A DNA stretch of 36,472 bases from HGM11412 sp045536025 (GCA_045536025.1 JAZSMT010000019.1:1-36472), one strand, 5' to 3'; shown: positions 16,627 through 23,813, numbered from the stretch's first letter. Program-made: numbers and translations. The notes: generated by a model from the letters alone, not told the origin.

Positions 16627-16968
16627 ATGAAAGATTGTTTATTTTGTAAATTCGTATCAAAAGAGCTTAAAACTGAAATACTTTATGAAGACGACAATAT
16701 GATAGTTATAAAAGATATTGCGCCTCAAGCAAAAAATCACTATCTTGCAATATCTAAATCGCACTTTAAACTTTTTGAAGAGATGACTGAAAGTGATGCT
16801 GAAATTGTAAAGAACATGCTTAAAACAATTCCTACCTTAAAAGAACTTTTACATCTTGAAAACGGTTATAGAATCGTTGTTAATCAGGGGGACGATGCAG
16901 GTCAAACCGTTCCGCATTTACATATTCATATCTTATCGGGGCAAAAAATGGAGTGGAATCCTGCATAA
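16627..16968 (+). CDS. HIT (histidine triad) family protein
   Basis: A small HINT/HIT-type nucleotide-binding hydrolase or transferase acting on nucleoside phosphoramidates or similar compounds. The histidine triad HLHIH (His97, His99, His101) follows QTVP, and the N-terminus has the DCLFCKF cysteine pair found in many bacterial members. It is 113 residues, normal size. The start follows AAGGAG. It ends the prmA-mtaB-HIT unit; no clear terminator follows, only a weak AT-rich palindrome. The order HIT then rpsU is common in Clostridia. Confidence 0.93.
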   Translation: MKDCLFCKFVSKELKTEILYEDDNMIVIKDIAPQAKNHYLAISKSHFKLFEEMTESDAEIVKNMLKTIPTLKELLHLENGYRIVVNQGDDAGQTVPHLHIHILSGQKMEWNPA

Positions 16969-16993
16969 ATTTTAAAATTTGTAGATATTTTAA

Positions 16994-17022
16994 TTGACAA
17001 AGTTTACTAATTTTAATATACT
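16994..17022 (+). promoter_or_regulatory. Strong sigma-A-type promoter of rpsU
   Basis: A perfect TTGACA (16994-16999), 17 bases, then TATACT (17017-17022). The transcript start is expected near 17029, leaving a leader of about 50 bases before the rpsU ATG. Confidence 0.85.
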
Positions 17023-17049
17023 ATAAACGTCGCTTAAGACTTTTACTAA

Positions 17050-17070
17050 TTGCCAAATGGGCAAAGGGGG
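17050..17070 (+). promoter_or_regulatory. Short hairpin adjoining the rpsU ribosome binding site
   Basis: TTGCC (17050-17054) pairs with GGCAA (17060-17064) around a 5-base loop. The 3' arm runs into the AAAGGGGG ribosome binding site (17063-17070). It could tune S21 translation, but a 5-bp stem is weak and may be chance. Confidence 0.35.
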
Positions 17071-17078
17071 TTGAAATT

Positions 17079-17258
17079 ATGTCAACGATCAGAGTTGGTG
17101 AGAACGAAACGCTTGACAGCGCTCTCAGAAGATTTAAGAGAAAGTGCTCGCGTGACGGTATTATCGGTGATTTACGCCGTAAAGAGTTCTACGAAAGACC
17201 TTCAGTAAGAAGAAAGAAAAAGGCTGAAGCAGCAAGAAAGAGAAACGTTAAAGGCTAA
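17079..17258 (+). CDS. rpsU: 30S ribosomal protein S21
   Basis: A small basic subunit protein that helps the 30S subunit engage mRNA. The 59-residue product begins MSTIRVGENETLDSALRRFK and continues with KCSRDGIIGDLRRKEFYERPS, then an Arg/Lys-rich tail, a full match to S21. The start follows AAAGGGGG by 8 bases. It has its own strong promoter and a strong terminator 12 bases past the stop, so it is mainly expressed alone. It is short enough to be missed by length-filtered gene calls. Confidence 0.97.
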   Translation: MSTIRVGENETLDSALRRFKRKCSRDGIIGDLRRKEFYERPSVRRKKKAEAARKRNVKG

Positions 17259-17270
17259 AAAATAATTTTT

Positions 17271-17306
17271 ACATCCGCAAAAATAATTTTTTGCGGATGT
17301 TTTTTA
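17271..17306 (+). terminator. Strong Rho-independent terminator after rpsU
   Basis: ACATCCGCAAAAA (17271-17283) pairs perfectly with TTTTTGCGGATGT (17288-17300) around a 4-base loop, followed by a T-run to 17305. The 132-aa gene starts 36 bases downstream. Confidence 0.9.
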
Positions 17307-17341
17307 TGAGTTATTAGTCGTTTTAGAGCAAGGAGGCTATC

Positions 17342-17740
17342 GTGAACGGAAATAAAAGCTTAAAACAGTATGCAAAAGAAGCTAAAAAGAGGATGAAAAG
17401 CTCGTTTTGGCAGGACTACAAGGTAAACGTTCAGTCGGGCATTTGCAAAGCTGAAGAGGACGGAACGTCAACTTCTAAAGTGGTTGAGTATTATCAAGCT
17501 AAAGCCGCAGTTAGTATTCGCGGTGTAAAAACTGAAGACGAAGAGTTTTTTGCAAAGGTAAAATTGCTTTTATCTACCGTTGGAGACGTTAGCGATGCAA
17601 TAGGACGGCTTACCGATAAAGAATATTTTAAAACTTTATCATACGATGGAAAACAAAGATATTTGCTAGAACTTTCTAATAAATATTTAAAGGCAAAAGA
17701 TAGATATTATAAAGAGATTGCATTTGAAAAAAGTGTATAA
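17342..17740 (+). CDS. Conserved-looking hypothetical protein next to rpsU
   Basis: I do not recognise this protein. It is 132 residues, starts with GTG after an excellent AAGGAGG site, and is rich in Lys and charged residues with no membrane segment or signal peptide. The N-terminal 20 residues are strongly basic, which might suit nucleic-acid or ribosome contact. Most of the rest reads as amphipathic helix, and a DRYYKEIAFEK stretch lies at the C-terminus. No metal-binding or catalytic motif is visible. It occupies the place where yqeY often follows rpsU in Firmicutes, but it is not YqeY-like. I see no promoter in the 36 bases after the rpsU terminator, so expression may depend on read-through. 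It ends at a bidirectional terminator. Confidence 0.75.
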   Translation: MNGNKSLKQYAKEAKKRMKSSFWQDYKVNVQSGICKAEEDGTSTSKVVEYYQAKAAVSIRGVKTEDEEFFAKVKLLLSTVGDVSDAIGRLTDKEYFKTLSYDGKQRYLLELSNKYLKAKDRYYKEIAFEKSV

Positions 17741-17772
17741 AATAAGCGGAGCTAAACGCTCCGCTTATTTTA
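17741..17772. terminator. Bidirectional terminator between convergent genes
   Basis: GCGGAGC (17746-17752) pairs with GCTCCGC (17758-17764) around TAAAC. The arms are extended by AATAA and TTATT, with A/T runs on both sides. It serves the rightward hypothetical gene and the leftward oadG-like gene, whose stop codon overlaps its right edge. Confidence 0.85.
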
Positions 17773-17997
17773 TTTCGTTTTAATTTTATTAAGCAAGGTT
17801 ACTACGCCGATAATAATTGCGGTTATAGTAAATATGCCGAGCATTCCGATGCCCATATAGTAAAGCGACGATTGAAATCTTTCGCCTGCGGTTTGTTTTG
17901 GGGTTTCGGCAGGTTGCTCCGTGCTTGTTGCAAGTATCGCTTCAGTATTTGTATTTTCTATTACGAATTCGCTATTTTTAGTAGTAAATTTATACAT
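17770..17997 (-). CDS. Small single-helix membrane protein, OadG-like decarboxylase subunit
   Basis: A 75-residue protein with one hydrophobic helix at about 45-70 (LYYMGIGMLGIFTITAIIIG), matching the Gly/Met-rich pattern of OadG gamma-subunit helices. A short basic tail (NKIKTK) follows. The first 44 residues are polar, with a Pro/Thr/Glu-rich stretch. In classical OadG the helix is N-terminal and a soluble C-terminal tail binds the alpha subunit; here the helix is at the C-terminus, so the usual alpha-binding tail is missing. It starts 12 bases after oadB2 with a good ribosome binding site (AGGAGG on the minus strand). Assignment rests on the helix pattern and the neighbour; a different small accessory protein is possible. 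Confidence 0.6.
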   Translation of the reverse strand: MYKFTTKNSEFVIENTNTEAILATSTEQPAETPKQTAGERFQSSLYYMGIGMLGIFTITAIIIGVVTLLNKIKTK

Positions 17998-18009
17998 TTT
18001 GAAACCTCC

Positions 18010-19143
18010 TTATAAGAAGAAATTAAGTATAAGACCACCCGCAATAACCGATGCGATTTGACCTGATACGTTTGCGCCTACAGCGTGCATAAGCAAGAAG
18101 TTTTGATCGTCTTCTTTTTGACCCATTTTGTGAACGATACGAGCAGACATCGGGAACGCCGAAATACCTGCCGCACCTATCATAGGATTTATTTTCTTTC
18201 CTTCTGGTAAGAAGAGGTTGAAGAGTTTTGCAATTAAAACACCGCCCATAGTATCGAAAATGAAGGCGAATAAGCCAAGACCTAAGATTAAAAGGGTTTG
18301 TAAGTCAATAAACTCATTTGCGGTCATAGTAAATGCAACGGTGATACCTAATAAAAGGGTAATGAGGTTTGCAAGAACCTTTTGTGCGGTATCGGAAAGT
18401 GATTCTAAAACGCTACATTCTCTTATGAGGTTACCAAACATTAAAAACCCTATAAGAGCCGCAGCACCAGGCGCGATTAAACCAGCAATAATAGTAACTA
18501 AGATGGGGAATAAAATTCTAGTAAGCTTTGTAACCGATTTGGGGTTATAAGGCATTTTAATTTTTCTTTCTTTTTGTGTGGTAACGAGCTTTATAACAGG
18601 AGGTTGAACTACTGGAACTAGCGCCATATACGAGTAAGCTGCAACGGTTATAGGACCTAAAAGTTGAGGTGCAAGTTGAGTTGCAACAATGATTGACGTA
18701 GGGCCGTCAGCCGCACCGATTATAGCAATTGACGCCGCCTCGTTGAGGTCGAAAAAGAGTGATGCAAGAGATAGCGTCATAAATATACCAAATTGAGCTG
18801 CCGCGCCAAATATCATAAGCTTGGGGTTTGATAGTATCGGGCCAAAGTCAATCATAGCGCCTATACCTATGAAAAGTAATAGGGGGAATAACTCGTTTGC
18901 AATACCTGCGCTATATAAAGTTCCTAAAACTTCTGATATACCTGCCGAAGAGCTAAAATTCGGGATATTCATAAGTATTGCACCAAAACCCATGGGGAGT
19001 AATAGCGTGGGCTCCATTTGTTTAGCAATAGCAAGATATATCAGCACACCGCCGATAATCCACATTACGATCTGCTTAACAAATAGCACGGTATTTGCTT
19101 GCGTTGAAAAAATTTCAATTACGTTTTGAAATAATTCACTCAT
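18010..19143 (-). CDS. Second Na+-translocating decarboxylase beta subunit (OadB/GcdB/MmdB family), standard length
   Basis: A 377-residue integral membrane pump subunit. The essential residues are conserved with the same spacing as in the long OadB: Asp99 (GAMIDFGP), Asn319, Gly323, Ser328 and Arg335 (NPMIGAAGISAFPMSAR). It lacks the insertion of about 70 residues seen in the left-hand copy. It is followed by a small OadG-like gene, but no carboxyltransferase alpha subunit or biotin protein lies nearby. It must therefore use the oadA/biotin pair at the left end of the window or partners elsewhere. The substrate (oxaloacetate, methylmalonyl-CoA, malonate or glutaconyl-CoA) cannot be told. The start follows GGAGAAC. 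A promoter with a palindrome at its start site lies upstream. Confidence 0.93.
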   Translation of the reverse strand: MSELFQNVIEIFSTQANTVLFVKQIVMWIIGGVLIYLAIAKQMEPTLLLPMGFGAILMNIPNFSSSAGISEVLGTLYSAGIANELFPLLLFIGIGAMIDFGPILSNPKLMIFGAAAQFGIFMTLSLASLFFDLNEAASIAIIGAADGPTSIIVATQLAPQLLGPITVAAYSYMALVPVVQPPVIKLVTTQKERKIKMPYNPKSVTKLTRILFPILVTIIAGLIAPGAAALIGFLMFGNLIRECSVLESLSDTAQKVLANLITLLLGITVAFTMTANEFIDLQTLLILGLGLFAFIFDTMGGVLIAKLFNLFLPEGKKINPMIGAAGISAFPMSARIVHKMGQKEDDQNFLLMHAVGANVSGQIASVIAGGLILNFFL

Positions 19144-19162
19144 AATGTTCTCCTTAATTAGT

Positions 19163-19183
19163 TAAAATAACATAGTTATTTTA
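19163..19183 (-). promoter_or_regulatory. Palindrome at the start site of oadB2, shared with asp23
   Basis: TAAAATAAC and GTTATTTTA flank ATA, a perfect 9-bp dyad. It covers the predicted transcript start of oadB2 (near 19181 on the minus strand). Its core, AATAAC-AWA-GTTATT, is the same as the dyad at the asp23 promoter (23814-23828). It may be an operator or a 5' RNA stem. Confidence 0.55.
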
Positions 19184-19187
19184 CCAT

Positions 19188-19218
19188 AGTATAATTCAAA
19201 AAAGCAAGATAACATCAA
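19188..19218 (-). promoter_or_regulatory. Putative promoter of oadB2-oadG2
   Basis: On the minus strand, TATACT (19193-19188) or the overlapping TTATAC forms the -10 box, with TTGATG (19218-19213) as -35 at an 18-19 base spacing. The -10 match is good; the -35 match is moderate and its spacing slightly long. Confidence 0.45.
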
Positions 19219-19268
19219 AATTATTTAATAAAAGTTCTAAGAAACGTTTGTCCTAAATACAATATACC

Positions 19269-20135
19269 GTGCTTAACTTTTTGCCTAACAAGCTAAGGTC
19301 TATAATATTAAAGCTTGGAATTGACAACGTGTCCGAAATACGTATTCGTAGCGGTTGTCCCGTAGCGGTAATATTAAACGGAGAAAAGATACGGCTTGAA
19401 AAGCAGGTGCTGACAAAAGAAGATATAGACGAGATTGTTTTATCTGCTTGTAATAGGTCGGTTTATTCTTATGATGAACAAATTAGGCAAGGTTACGTAA
19501 CCTCAGATAGCGGTGAAAGGATAGGACTTGCTGGTGAATTCGTATTTCGAGAGGGAAAAGTTACTGCTATAAAAGACTTTCACTCGCTGTGCATTAGAAT
19601 ACCACACGAAATAAAAGGCGTATCAGACGAATTCTTAGATAAGGTATATAGAGGCGGTAGCGTTTTAATTGTATCTCCGCCGTCGGTTGGTAAAACTACA
19701 TTTTTGCGTGATTTTACCAGAAAAATATCTAATGAGCTTAGTAAAAACGTAGTCGTTGTGGATGAACGTAATGAAATTGCTTGTGTTACGGGTAGTAGTC
19801 GTTTTGATTTGGGAACTTATACCGACGTTTTAACTTATGCAGATAAAAATTACGGTTTAAATCAGGCGTTAAGAACGTTAAATCCTGAAATTGTTGTCGT
19901 TGACGAGCTTATGTCTGATACTGACGTTTTAGGGGTAATTAAAACTATTTACGGTGGAGTAAGTGTGATTGCAACGGCACACTCAAACTCGCTTGAAAAT
20001 TTGTTTATGCGAGATTTCGCTCGTACAATTAAACAAATTAAACCGTTTGAGTATTATGTTTTGATATCCGTTAAAGAAGGTAAAAGGGTTTACAGTTATT
20101 TTGATAGGAATTTTAATCAAATATGTTCGTATTAA
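19269..20135 (+). CDS. spoIIIAA: Stage III sporulation protein AA (ATPase)
   Basis: A mother-cell ATPase resembling secretion ATPases that powers or assembles the SpoIIIA-SpoIIQ channel into the forespore. The Walker A motif SPPSVGKTT is at 136-144, followed by RDFTRKI and a Walker B-type hydrophobic stretch before DELMSD. The length of 288 residues is normal. The start is GTG at 19269: the frame is closed by a TAA at 19254, and the N-terminus LNFLPNKLRSIIL fits the family. There is no visible ribosome binding site, and a weak sigma-E -10-like AATACAAT lies at 19256-19263 without a good -35. It overlaps spoIIIAB by 13 bases. Confidence 0.93.
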   Translation: MLNFLPNKLRSIILKLGIDNVSEIRIRSGCPVAVILNGEKIRLEKQVLTKEDIDEIVLSACNRSVYSYDEQIRQGYVTSDSGERIGLAGEFVFREGKVTAIKDFHSLCIRIPHEIKGVSDEFLDKVYRGGSVLIVSPPSVGKTTFLRDFTRKISNELSKNVVVVDERNEIACVTGSSRFDLGTYTDVLTYADKNYGLNQALRTLNPEIVVVDELMSDTDVLGVIKTIYGGVSVIATAHSNSLENLFMRDFARTIKQIKPFEYYVLISVKEGKRVYSYFDRNFNQICSY

Positions 20136-20590
20136 AGCTTGGAATAGGAGTGGCTTGTGTATATTTATGCTGTAAAATAGCGGTGCTTAAAGCAAGCGCC
20201 ATAAAAGAAAATTATCTATTTTGGGAATCTGCGGTTACTCTTTGCAACGTCTTATTGCAAGAATTTTCATATAAAAAAAGACCACTAAGTGGGGTGGTTG
20301 ATAAAAACTACACGTCTAACGATTTTAAAATTTTGTTAAATAGTTTTATAAAAGGGGATAGCGTTGATTATCCTAAATATTTATCTAATAGTGAAATTGT
20401 TAAGATAAACACTTTTTTAAACGAACTTGGCAAAAGTGATAGCGAAACGCAAAAAATTACGATAAATTCGTATAAAACTGAATTTGAAAGCATTCTAATT
20501 GATAAAAAAGCGGAATATAAAAAGACTTATTCCGTAACCTTAAAGGTAGGTTTTTCAATGGGGATAATGATGCTTATAATGGTGATTTAA
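20123..20590 (+). CDS. spoIIIAB: Stage III sporulation protein AB
   Basis: A membrane-anchored SpoIIIA component resembling GspF-like secretion proteins. It is 155 residues, with a hydrophobic segment at about 3-20 and another at the C-terminus (about 141-155), and a charged helical middle, as expected for the family. It overlaps spoIIIAA by 13 bases and shares its last base with spoIIIAC (TAATG), so it is translated in series. The identification relies partly on its position between AA and AC. Confidence 0.88.
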   Translation: MFVLKLGIGVACVYLCCKIAVLKASAIKENYLFWESAVTLCNVLLQEFSYKKRPLSGVVDKNYTSNDFKILLNSFIKGDSVDYPKYLSNSEIVKINTFLNELGKSDSETQKITINSYKTEFESILIDKKAEYKKTYSVTLKVGFSMGIMMLIMVI

Positions 20591-20793
20591 TGAATTACGG
20601 CATAGACGTTATATTTAAGATTGCGGCAATAGGAATTATAATTACGGTTATTTGTCAAGTTCTTAAAAAGTCAGATCGCGACGATATTGCTACGCTTGTA
20701 AGCCTTGCTGGGCTTATAATCGTATTAACTTTGGTAATTTCTATGATTAGCGAGTTGTTTGCAAGCATAAAAGACATTTTCGGGCTGTATTGA
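20590..20793 (+). CDS. spoIIIAC: Stage III sporulation protein AC
   Basis: A 67-residue membrane protein with two helices (about 8-24 and 35-57) flanking a short KKSDRDDIA loop, which is the typical SpoIIIAC pattern. It starts within the spoIIIAB stop (TAATG) and its stop TGA overlaps the spoIIIAD ATG (TGATG). It is part of the mother-cell membrane platform of the sporulation channel. Confidence 0.92.
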   Translation: MNYGIDVIFKIAAIGIIITVICQVLKKSDRDDIATLVSLAGLIIVLTLVISMISELFASIKDIFGLY

Positions 20794-21179
20794 TGGAAAT
20801 TGTTAAAATTGCATGTATGGCAGTAGTTGGCGCTATCATTTACGTATATTTAAAATCTAACGGCTCGGAACTAGCAGGGCTTTCGGCTTTATCTACCGGG
20901 ATAATTTTAATCTTAACGACCGTTAGTTATTTAATTAGCGCAGTTGGATTTTTTAGTGAAATGGCGTCAAAAACGGGAATATCTAGTAATTTATTTTTGC
21001 TTGTTATTAAAATTACGGCGATATCATATTTGGCTGATTTTTCAAGCTCGCTGTGTGAAGATTTAGGTGTTAAATCGTTGGGGGATAAGGTTAGTTTTGC
21101 ATCAAAAATTATGATTTTCACCTTAGCAACGCCAGTTATTATTAATCTATTTGACGTAATATCTACTCTCATAATATGA
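20793..21179 (+). CDS. spoIIIAD: Stage III sporulation protein AD
   Basis: A 128-residue membrane protein of the SpoIIIA complex with about three to four helices. The family's KITAISYLADFSSSLCEDLG segment is at about 75-95 and KIMIFTLATPVIINLFDVI is near the C-terminus. I chose the ATG at 20793, which overlaps the AC stop as TGATG, over a TTG one codon earlier. The stop overlaps the spoIIIAE ATG (ATGA). Continuous overlaps show that AA to AF are expressed together. Confidence 0.93.
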   Translation: MEIVKIACMAVVGAIIYVYLKSNGSELAGLSALSTGIILILTTVSYLISAVGFFSEMASKTGISSNLFLLVIKITAISYLADFSSSLCEDLGVKSLGDKVSFASKIMIFTLATPVIINLFDVISTLII

Positions 21180-22330
21180 AAAAAACGTTTATTATAGTTC
21201 TTATATTTACACTTATTTTCTTGAGCATAAACACCGTTTACGCTCAAGAAAATAATGATATAGATAGTTCAATCAACGATATAATATCAGGAATTCACGA
21301 GCAAGACTTTATTGAAATTACAGATTTTTTGAACGGTAAACTAAATAAAAAATTTACTTTAAAAGAGTGGCTAATAAACTTTTTAACGGGCGATGGCGGA
21401 CTTGATTTTACTAAAATTATAAGTGCTTTAACCGGTTCGTTCAATGAGGTAATATCAAGCGTTTCAGAAGTTTTGCTTTACATATTATTTATTGGGATTT
21501 TATGTACGTTATTAAATGTAATAAATTTGAAAAATACAGGTAGTAACGAAAAAAATATAATTTATTTCATTTGCTATTCGCTTGTTGTTGTCCTGTCTGC
21601 AAAGGTGATTGGTAGTGTGTTTTCAACAACCGTGTCTGCAATTGAAAACATGTCAAATACCGTTGACGGCGCGTTTCCTATGCTGATAACGCTTAGTGAG
21701 TTTTCAGGCGGTTTTGGAACGGCGGTATTTAAGCCGTTAACTGCCATAGTTTCGCTACTTAGTAGCTTAATCGTAAAAAACTTGTTTATACCTATTTTGT
21801 CTACTACGGCAACCTGCGTTATCGTAGGTAATATGTCAACGACGGTTAAGCTTGACTCGTTAAAAAAATCGTTGCTGTCTTTTATAAAGTGGGCGCTTGG
21901 AATAATTACAATAGTGTTTACTGTGATTATTGCTGGTCAAGGGTTTGTTAATATGCAATATAACGGTTTGAGCTTTAAAATATTAAAGTATGCAACTGGC
22001 TCAATAATTCCTATCGTTGGTGGATTTATAAGCGGTGGAATGGACGTTTTGTTGTCTTCTGCAATACTAGTTAAAAATTCTTTTGGTTTAATACTTGTTA
22101 TTTACGTTTTTTTAACCGTTGCAAATGCAGGTATTACGGTGCTTATTATATCGTTTATTTTAAAATTTGCAGTTTCCGTTTGCGAACCCCTACTTGACGA
22201 GCGGTTCGTTAAACTTTTAAACGGAATAGGCGAGGTGTTTTCATACCTAACGGCTATACTTTTCGTTTGTGGCTTTTCATATATTTTAGTGTGTTTTTCA
22301 CTTATAAATTCAACGGCGTTAATAATTTGA
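21176..22330 (+). CDS. spoIIIAE: Stage III sporulation protein AE
   Basis: The largest membrane component of the SpoIIIA channel, 384 residues. It begins with a signal-like hydrophobic stretch ending in VYAQE (about 1-24), so cleavage near Ala23 is plausible. A soluble region of about 70 residues with FLNGKL and LKEWLINFLTGDG follows, then about seven to eight membrane helices containing Gly-rich GGFISGGMDVLLSSA. This order is typical of SpoIIIAE. It starts in the spoIIIAD stop and ends 1 base before spoIIIAF. Confidence 0.93.
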   Translation: MKKTFIIVLIFTLIFLSINTVYAQENNDIDSSINDIISGIHEQDFIEITDFLNGKLNKKFTLKEWLINFLTGDGGLDFTKIISALTGSFNEVISSVSEVLLYILFIGILCTLLNVINLKNTGSNEKNIIYFICYSLVVVLSAKVIGSVFSTTVSAIENMSNTVDGAFPMLITLSEFSGGFGTAVFKPLTAIVSLLSSLIVKNLFIPILSTTATCVIVGNMSTTVKLDSLKKSLLSFIKWALGIITIVFTVIIAGQGFVNMQYNGLSFKILKYATGSIIPIVGGFISGGMDVLLSSAILVKNSFGLILVIYVFLTVANAGITVLIISFILKFAVSVCEPLLDERFVKLLNGIGEVFSYLTAILFVCGFSYILVCFSLINSTALII

Positions 22331-22331
22331 T

Positions 22332-22805
22332 ATGGATAGATATTTCATTGAAGCGTTGTCGGCAATAACCTTTTTAGCCGTTATTGATTTGCTTATTTCA
22401 AAAACGAATAACGGCAAAGCCGTTAAAACTGTAATATCTCTAATTTCAGTTACTATTTTAGCAGTTCCTATCGTATCAATTATTAAAAATTTTGCAATTA
22501 CAAATGATACGATTTCAATTGATTACGACTACTCAGAATATCTTTTAAATCTTGAAAAAGAAGTTTATAAAAACAAGATTGAAAAAGCGCTTAAACGTAG
22601 CGAGATTGAGTATGAAAGTATATATTTGGAATTTTCAAACGGCGAAAATCCGTATGAACTTAAAAAAATCGTAATAAAACTGAATATTGAGGTAATAAAC
22701 GGAAGTGAAGAGCATATAAATATGTCAGAAAGGGTAAAGTTGTCACTTGAAAACGTTATAAACATAAGTGAGGTTGAAATTAAAATTGAAGCAGAAACCC
22801 GATAA
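22332..22805 (+). CDS. spoIIIAF: Stage III sporulation protein AF
   Basis: A 157-residue protein with two N-terminal helices (about 7-22 and 34-53), then a soluble domain rich in Lys and Glu. The soluble part resembles the ring-building folds of SpoIIIAG and AH. The pattern and position between AE and AG identify it. It starts 1 base after the spoIIIAE stop. Its 3' end overlaps the likely start of spoIIIAG by 38 bases. Confidence 0.9.
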   Translation: MDRYFIEALSAITFLAVIDLLISKTNNGKAVKTVISLISVTILAVPIVSIIKNFAITNDTISIDYDYSEYLLNLEKEVYKNKIEKALKRSEIEYESIYLEFSNGENPYELKKIVIKLNIEVINGSEEHINMSERVKLSLENVINISEVEIKIEAETR

Positions 22806-23292
22806 TATAGTCGATAAAAAGTCAAGTAGCATTTTTAAAAAGGAATATCTTTTGATACTTATATTGACGGCAGTAGTTATCGTAATATTTTTATCGGGGC
22901 AAGATTTGAGTTTTTCATTTTTTGAAAACGAAAAGCAATCGCTTAGTAGTGATTACGCAACTACAGTGGAAGAGGGGCTTAAAAGTATTTTATCTGACGT
23001 TGACGGCGCGGGTAAAATTAACGTGTTTGTAACAGTTGATGGTAGTCAAGAAGAAATAGTTTTAAAAAACGTTGAAACAAAAACTGAAAACGGCATAAAA
23101 ACTACGGTAGAATCGATAGTTTTAGTAGGTGGAAAGCCTTACGTTACAAAGACGAATAATCCACGAATTTTAGGCGTTGCAATAGTTTGTGAGGGGGCTG
23201 ACGACCTTAGTGTTAAGCTCAAAATTACCGAAATAGTTACGACTACGCTGAACGTAAATTCAGACAGCGTAAGAATAATAAAAATGAAATAA
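22768..23292 (+). CDS. spoIIIAG: Stage III sporulation protein AG
   Basis: A single-pass membrane protein whose extracellular domain forms the large ring of the sporulation channel. The helix is at about 28-43 (LLILILTAVVIVIFLS), followed by a soluble domain with VEEGLKSILSDVDGAGKINVFVTVDG and the conserved RILGVAIVCEGA. The length is 174 residues from the GTG at 22768. That start overlaps spoIIIAF by 38 bases and has no strong ribosome binding site, so a later TTG at 22786 is possible. The function is not affected by which start is used. Confidence 0.92.
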   Translation: MRLKLKLKQKPDNIVDKKSSSIFKKEYLLILILTAVVIVIFLSGQDLSFSFFENEKQSLSSDYATTVEEGLKSILSDVDGAGKINVFVTVDGSQEEIVLKNVETKTENGIKTTVESIVLVGGKPYVTKTNNPRILGVAIVCEGADDLSVKLKITEIVTTTLNVNSDSVRIIKMK

Positions 23293-23307
23293 AAAAGGAG
23301 TATTGTT

Positions 23308-23775
23308 ATGTCAAAAAAGAAAAAAATCGTCATTTTAAGCTCAATGATAGCCTTGCTCGTAGTAACCGCAATTTTTAACTTCGTGTTATCAGGCTCAACA
23401 ACCGTTCCCGACGCAACGTCAACGACGTATTTTAGCGAGTATAAAGCGCAACGCTCGTCGTCTAGAAACGAACAAATATTGCAACTCGATAAAATTATTG
23501 CCGAAGCAGGGGAAGATTCCGAGGTAAAGGAGACTGCGCTTACTCAAAAAATGCAATTAACTGCATTAACTGAGAAAGAGTTAAGGCTTGAAACACTTAT
23601 TAAAGCTTACGGCTACGAAGAAGTTGTGGTTACTATGAATTTAAGTTCGCCAAACGTCAACGTCGTTGTAAAGGACGCGGAATTCGACCAAACTGACGCT
23701 GTAAAAATTTACTCGATTTTAACTCAAGAAAACGAAGTTGACGCAGAAAATATAAATATTATTCCGTATCTTTGA
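23308..23775 (+). CDS. spoIIIAH: Stage III sporulation protein AH
   Basis: The mother-cell partner of forespore SpoIIQ; its YscJ/FliF-like domain joins the channel across the intermembrane space. A short basic N-terminus MSKKKK is followed by one helix (about 7-27), then a helical region with SSRNEQILQLDKII, then the soluble domain ending NINIIPYL. The length of 155 residues is short compared with many homologues of about 200. The start follows AAAGGAG. No clear terminator follows. It completes an intact eight-gene spoIIIA set. Confidence 0.92.
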   Translation: MSKKKKIVILSSMIALLVVTAIFNFVLSGSTTVPDATSTTYFSEYKAQRSSSRNEQILQLDKIIAEAGEDSEVKETALTQKMQLTALTEKELRLETLIKAYGYEEVVVTMNLSSPNVNVVVKDAEFDQTDAVKIYSILTQENEVDAENINIIPYL

Positions 23776-23804
23776 TAAAAACGCTATGTAATTTGAAAAT
23801 AATG

Positions 23805-23813
23805 TGCTATACT
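23805..23813 (+). promoter_or_regulatory. Extended -10 promoter of asp23
   Basis: TGC directly before TATACT (23808-23813) makes an extended -10 element. I see no good -35 box at 16-18 bases, as is allowed for extended -10 promoters. The transcript start is expected near 23820. Confidence 0.6.

Noticed and set aside
16968..16981. Terminator after the HIT gene
   Set aside because: AAATTTTAAAATTT is only an AT palindrome with no GC pairs and no T-run, so it is too weak to call.
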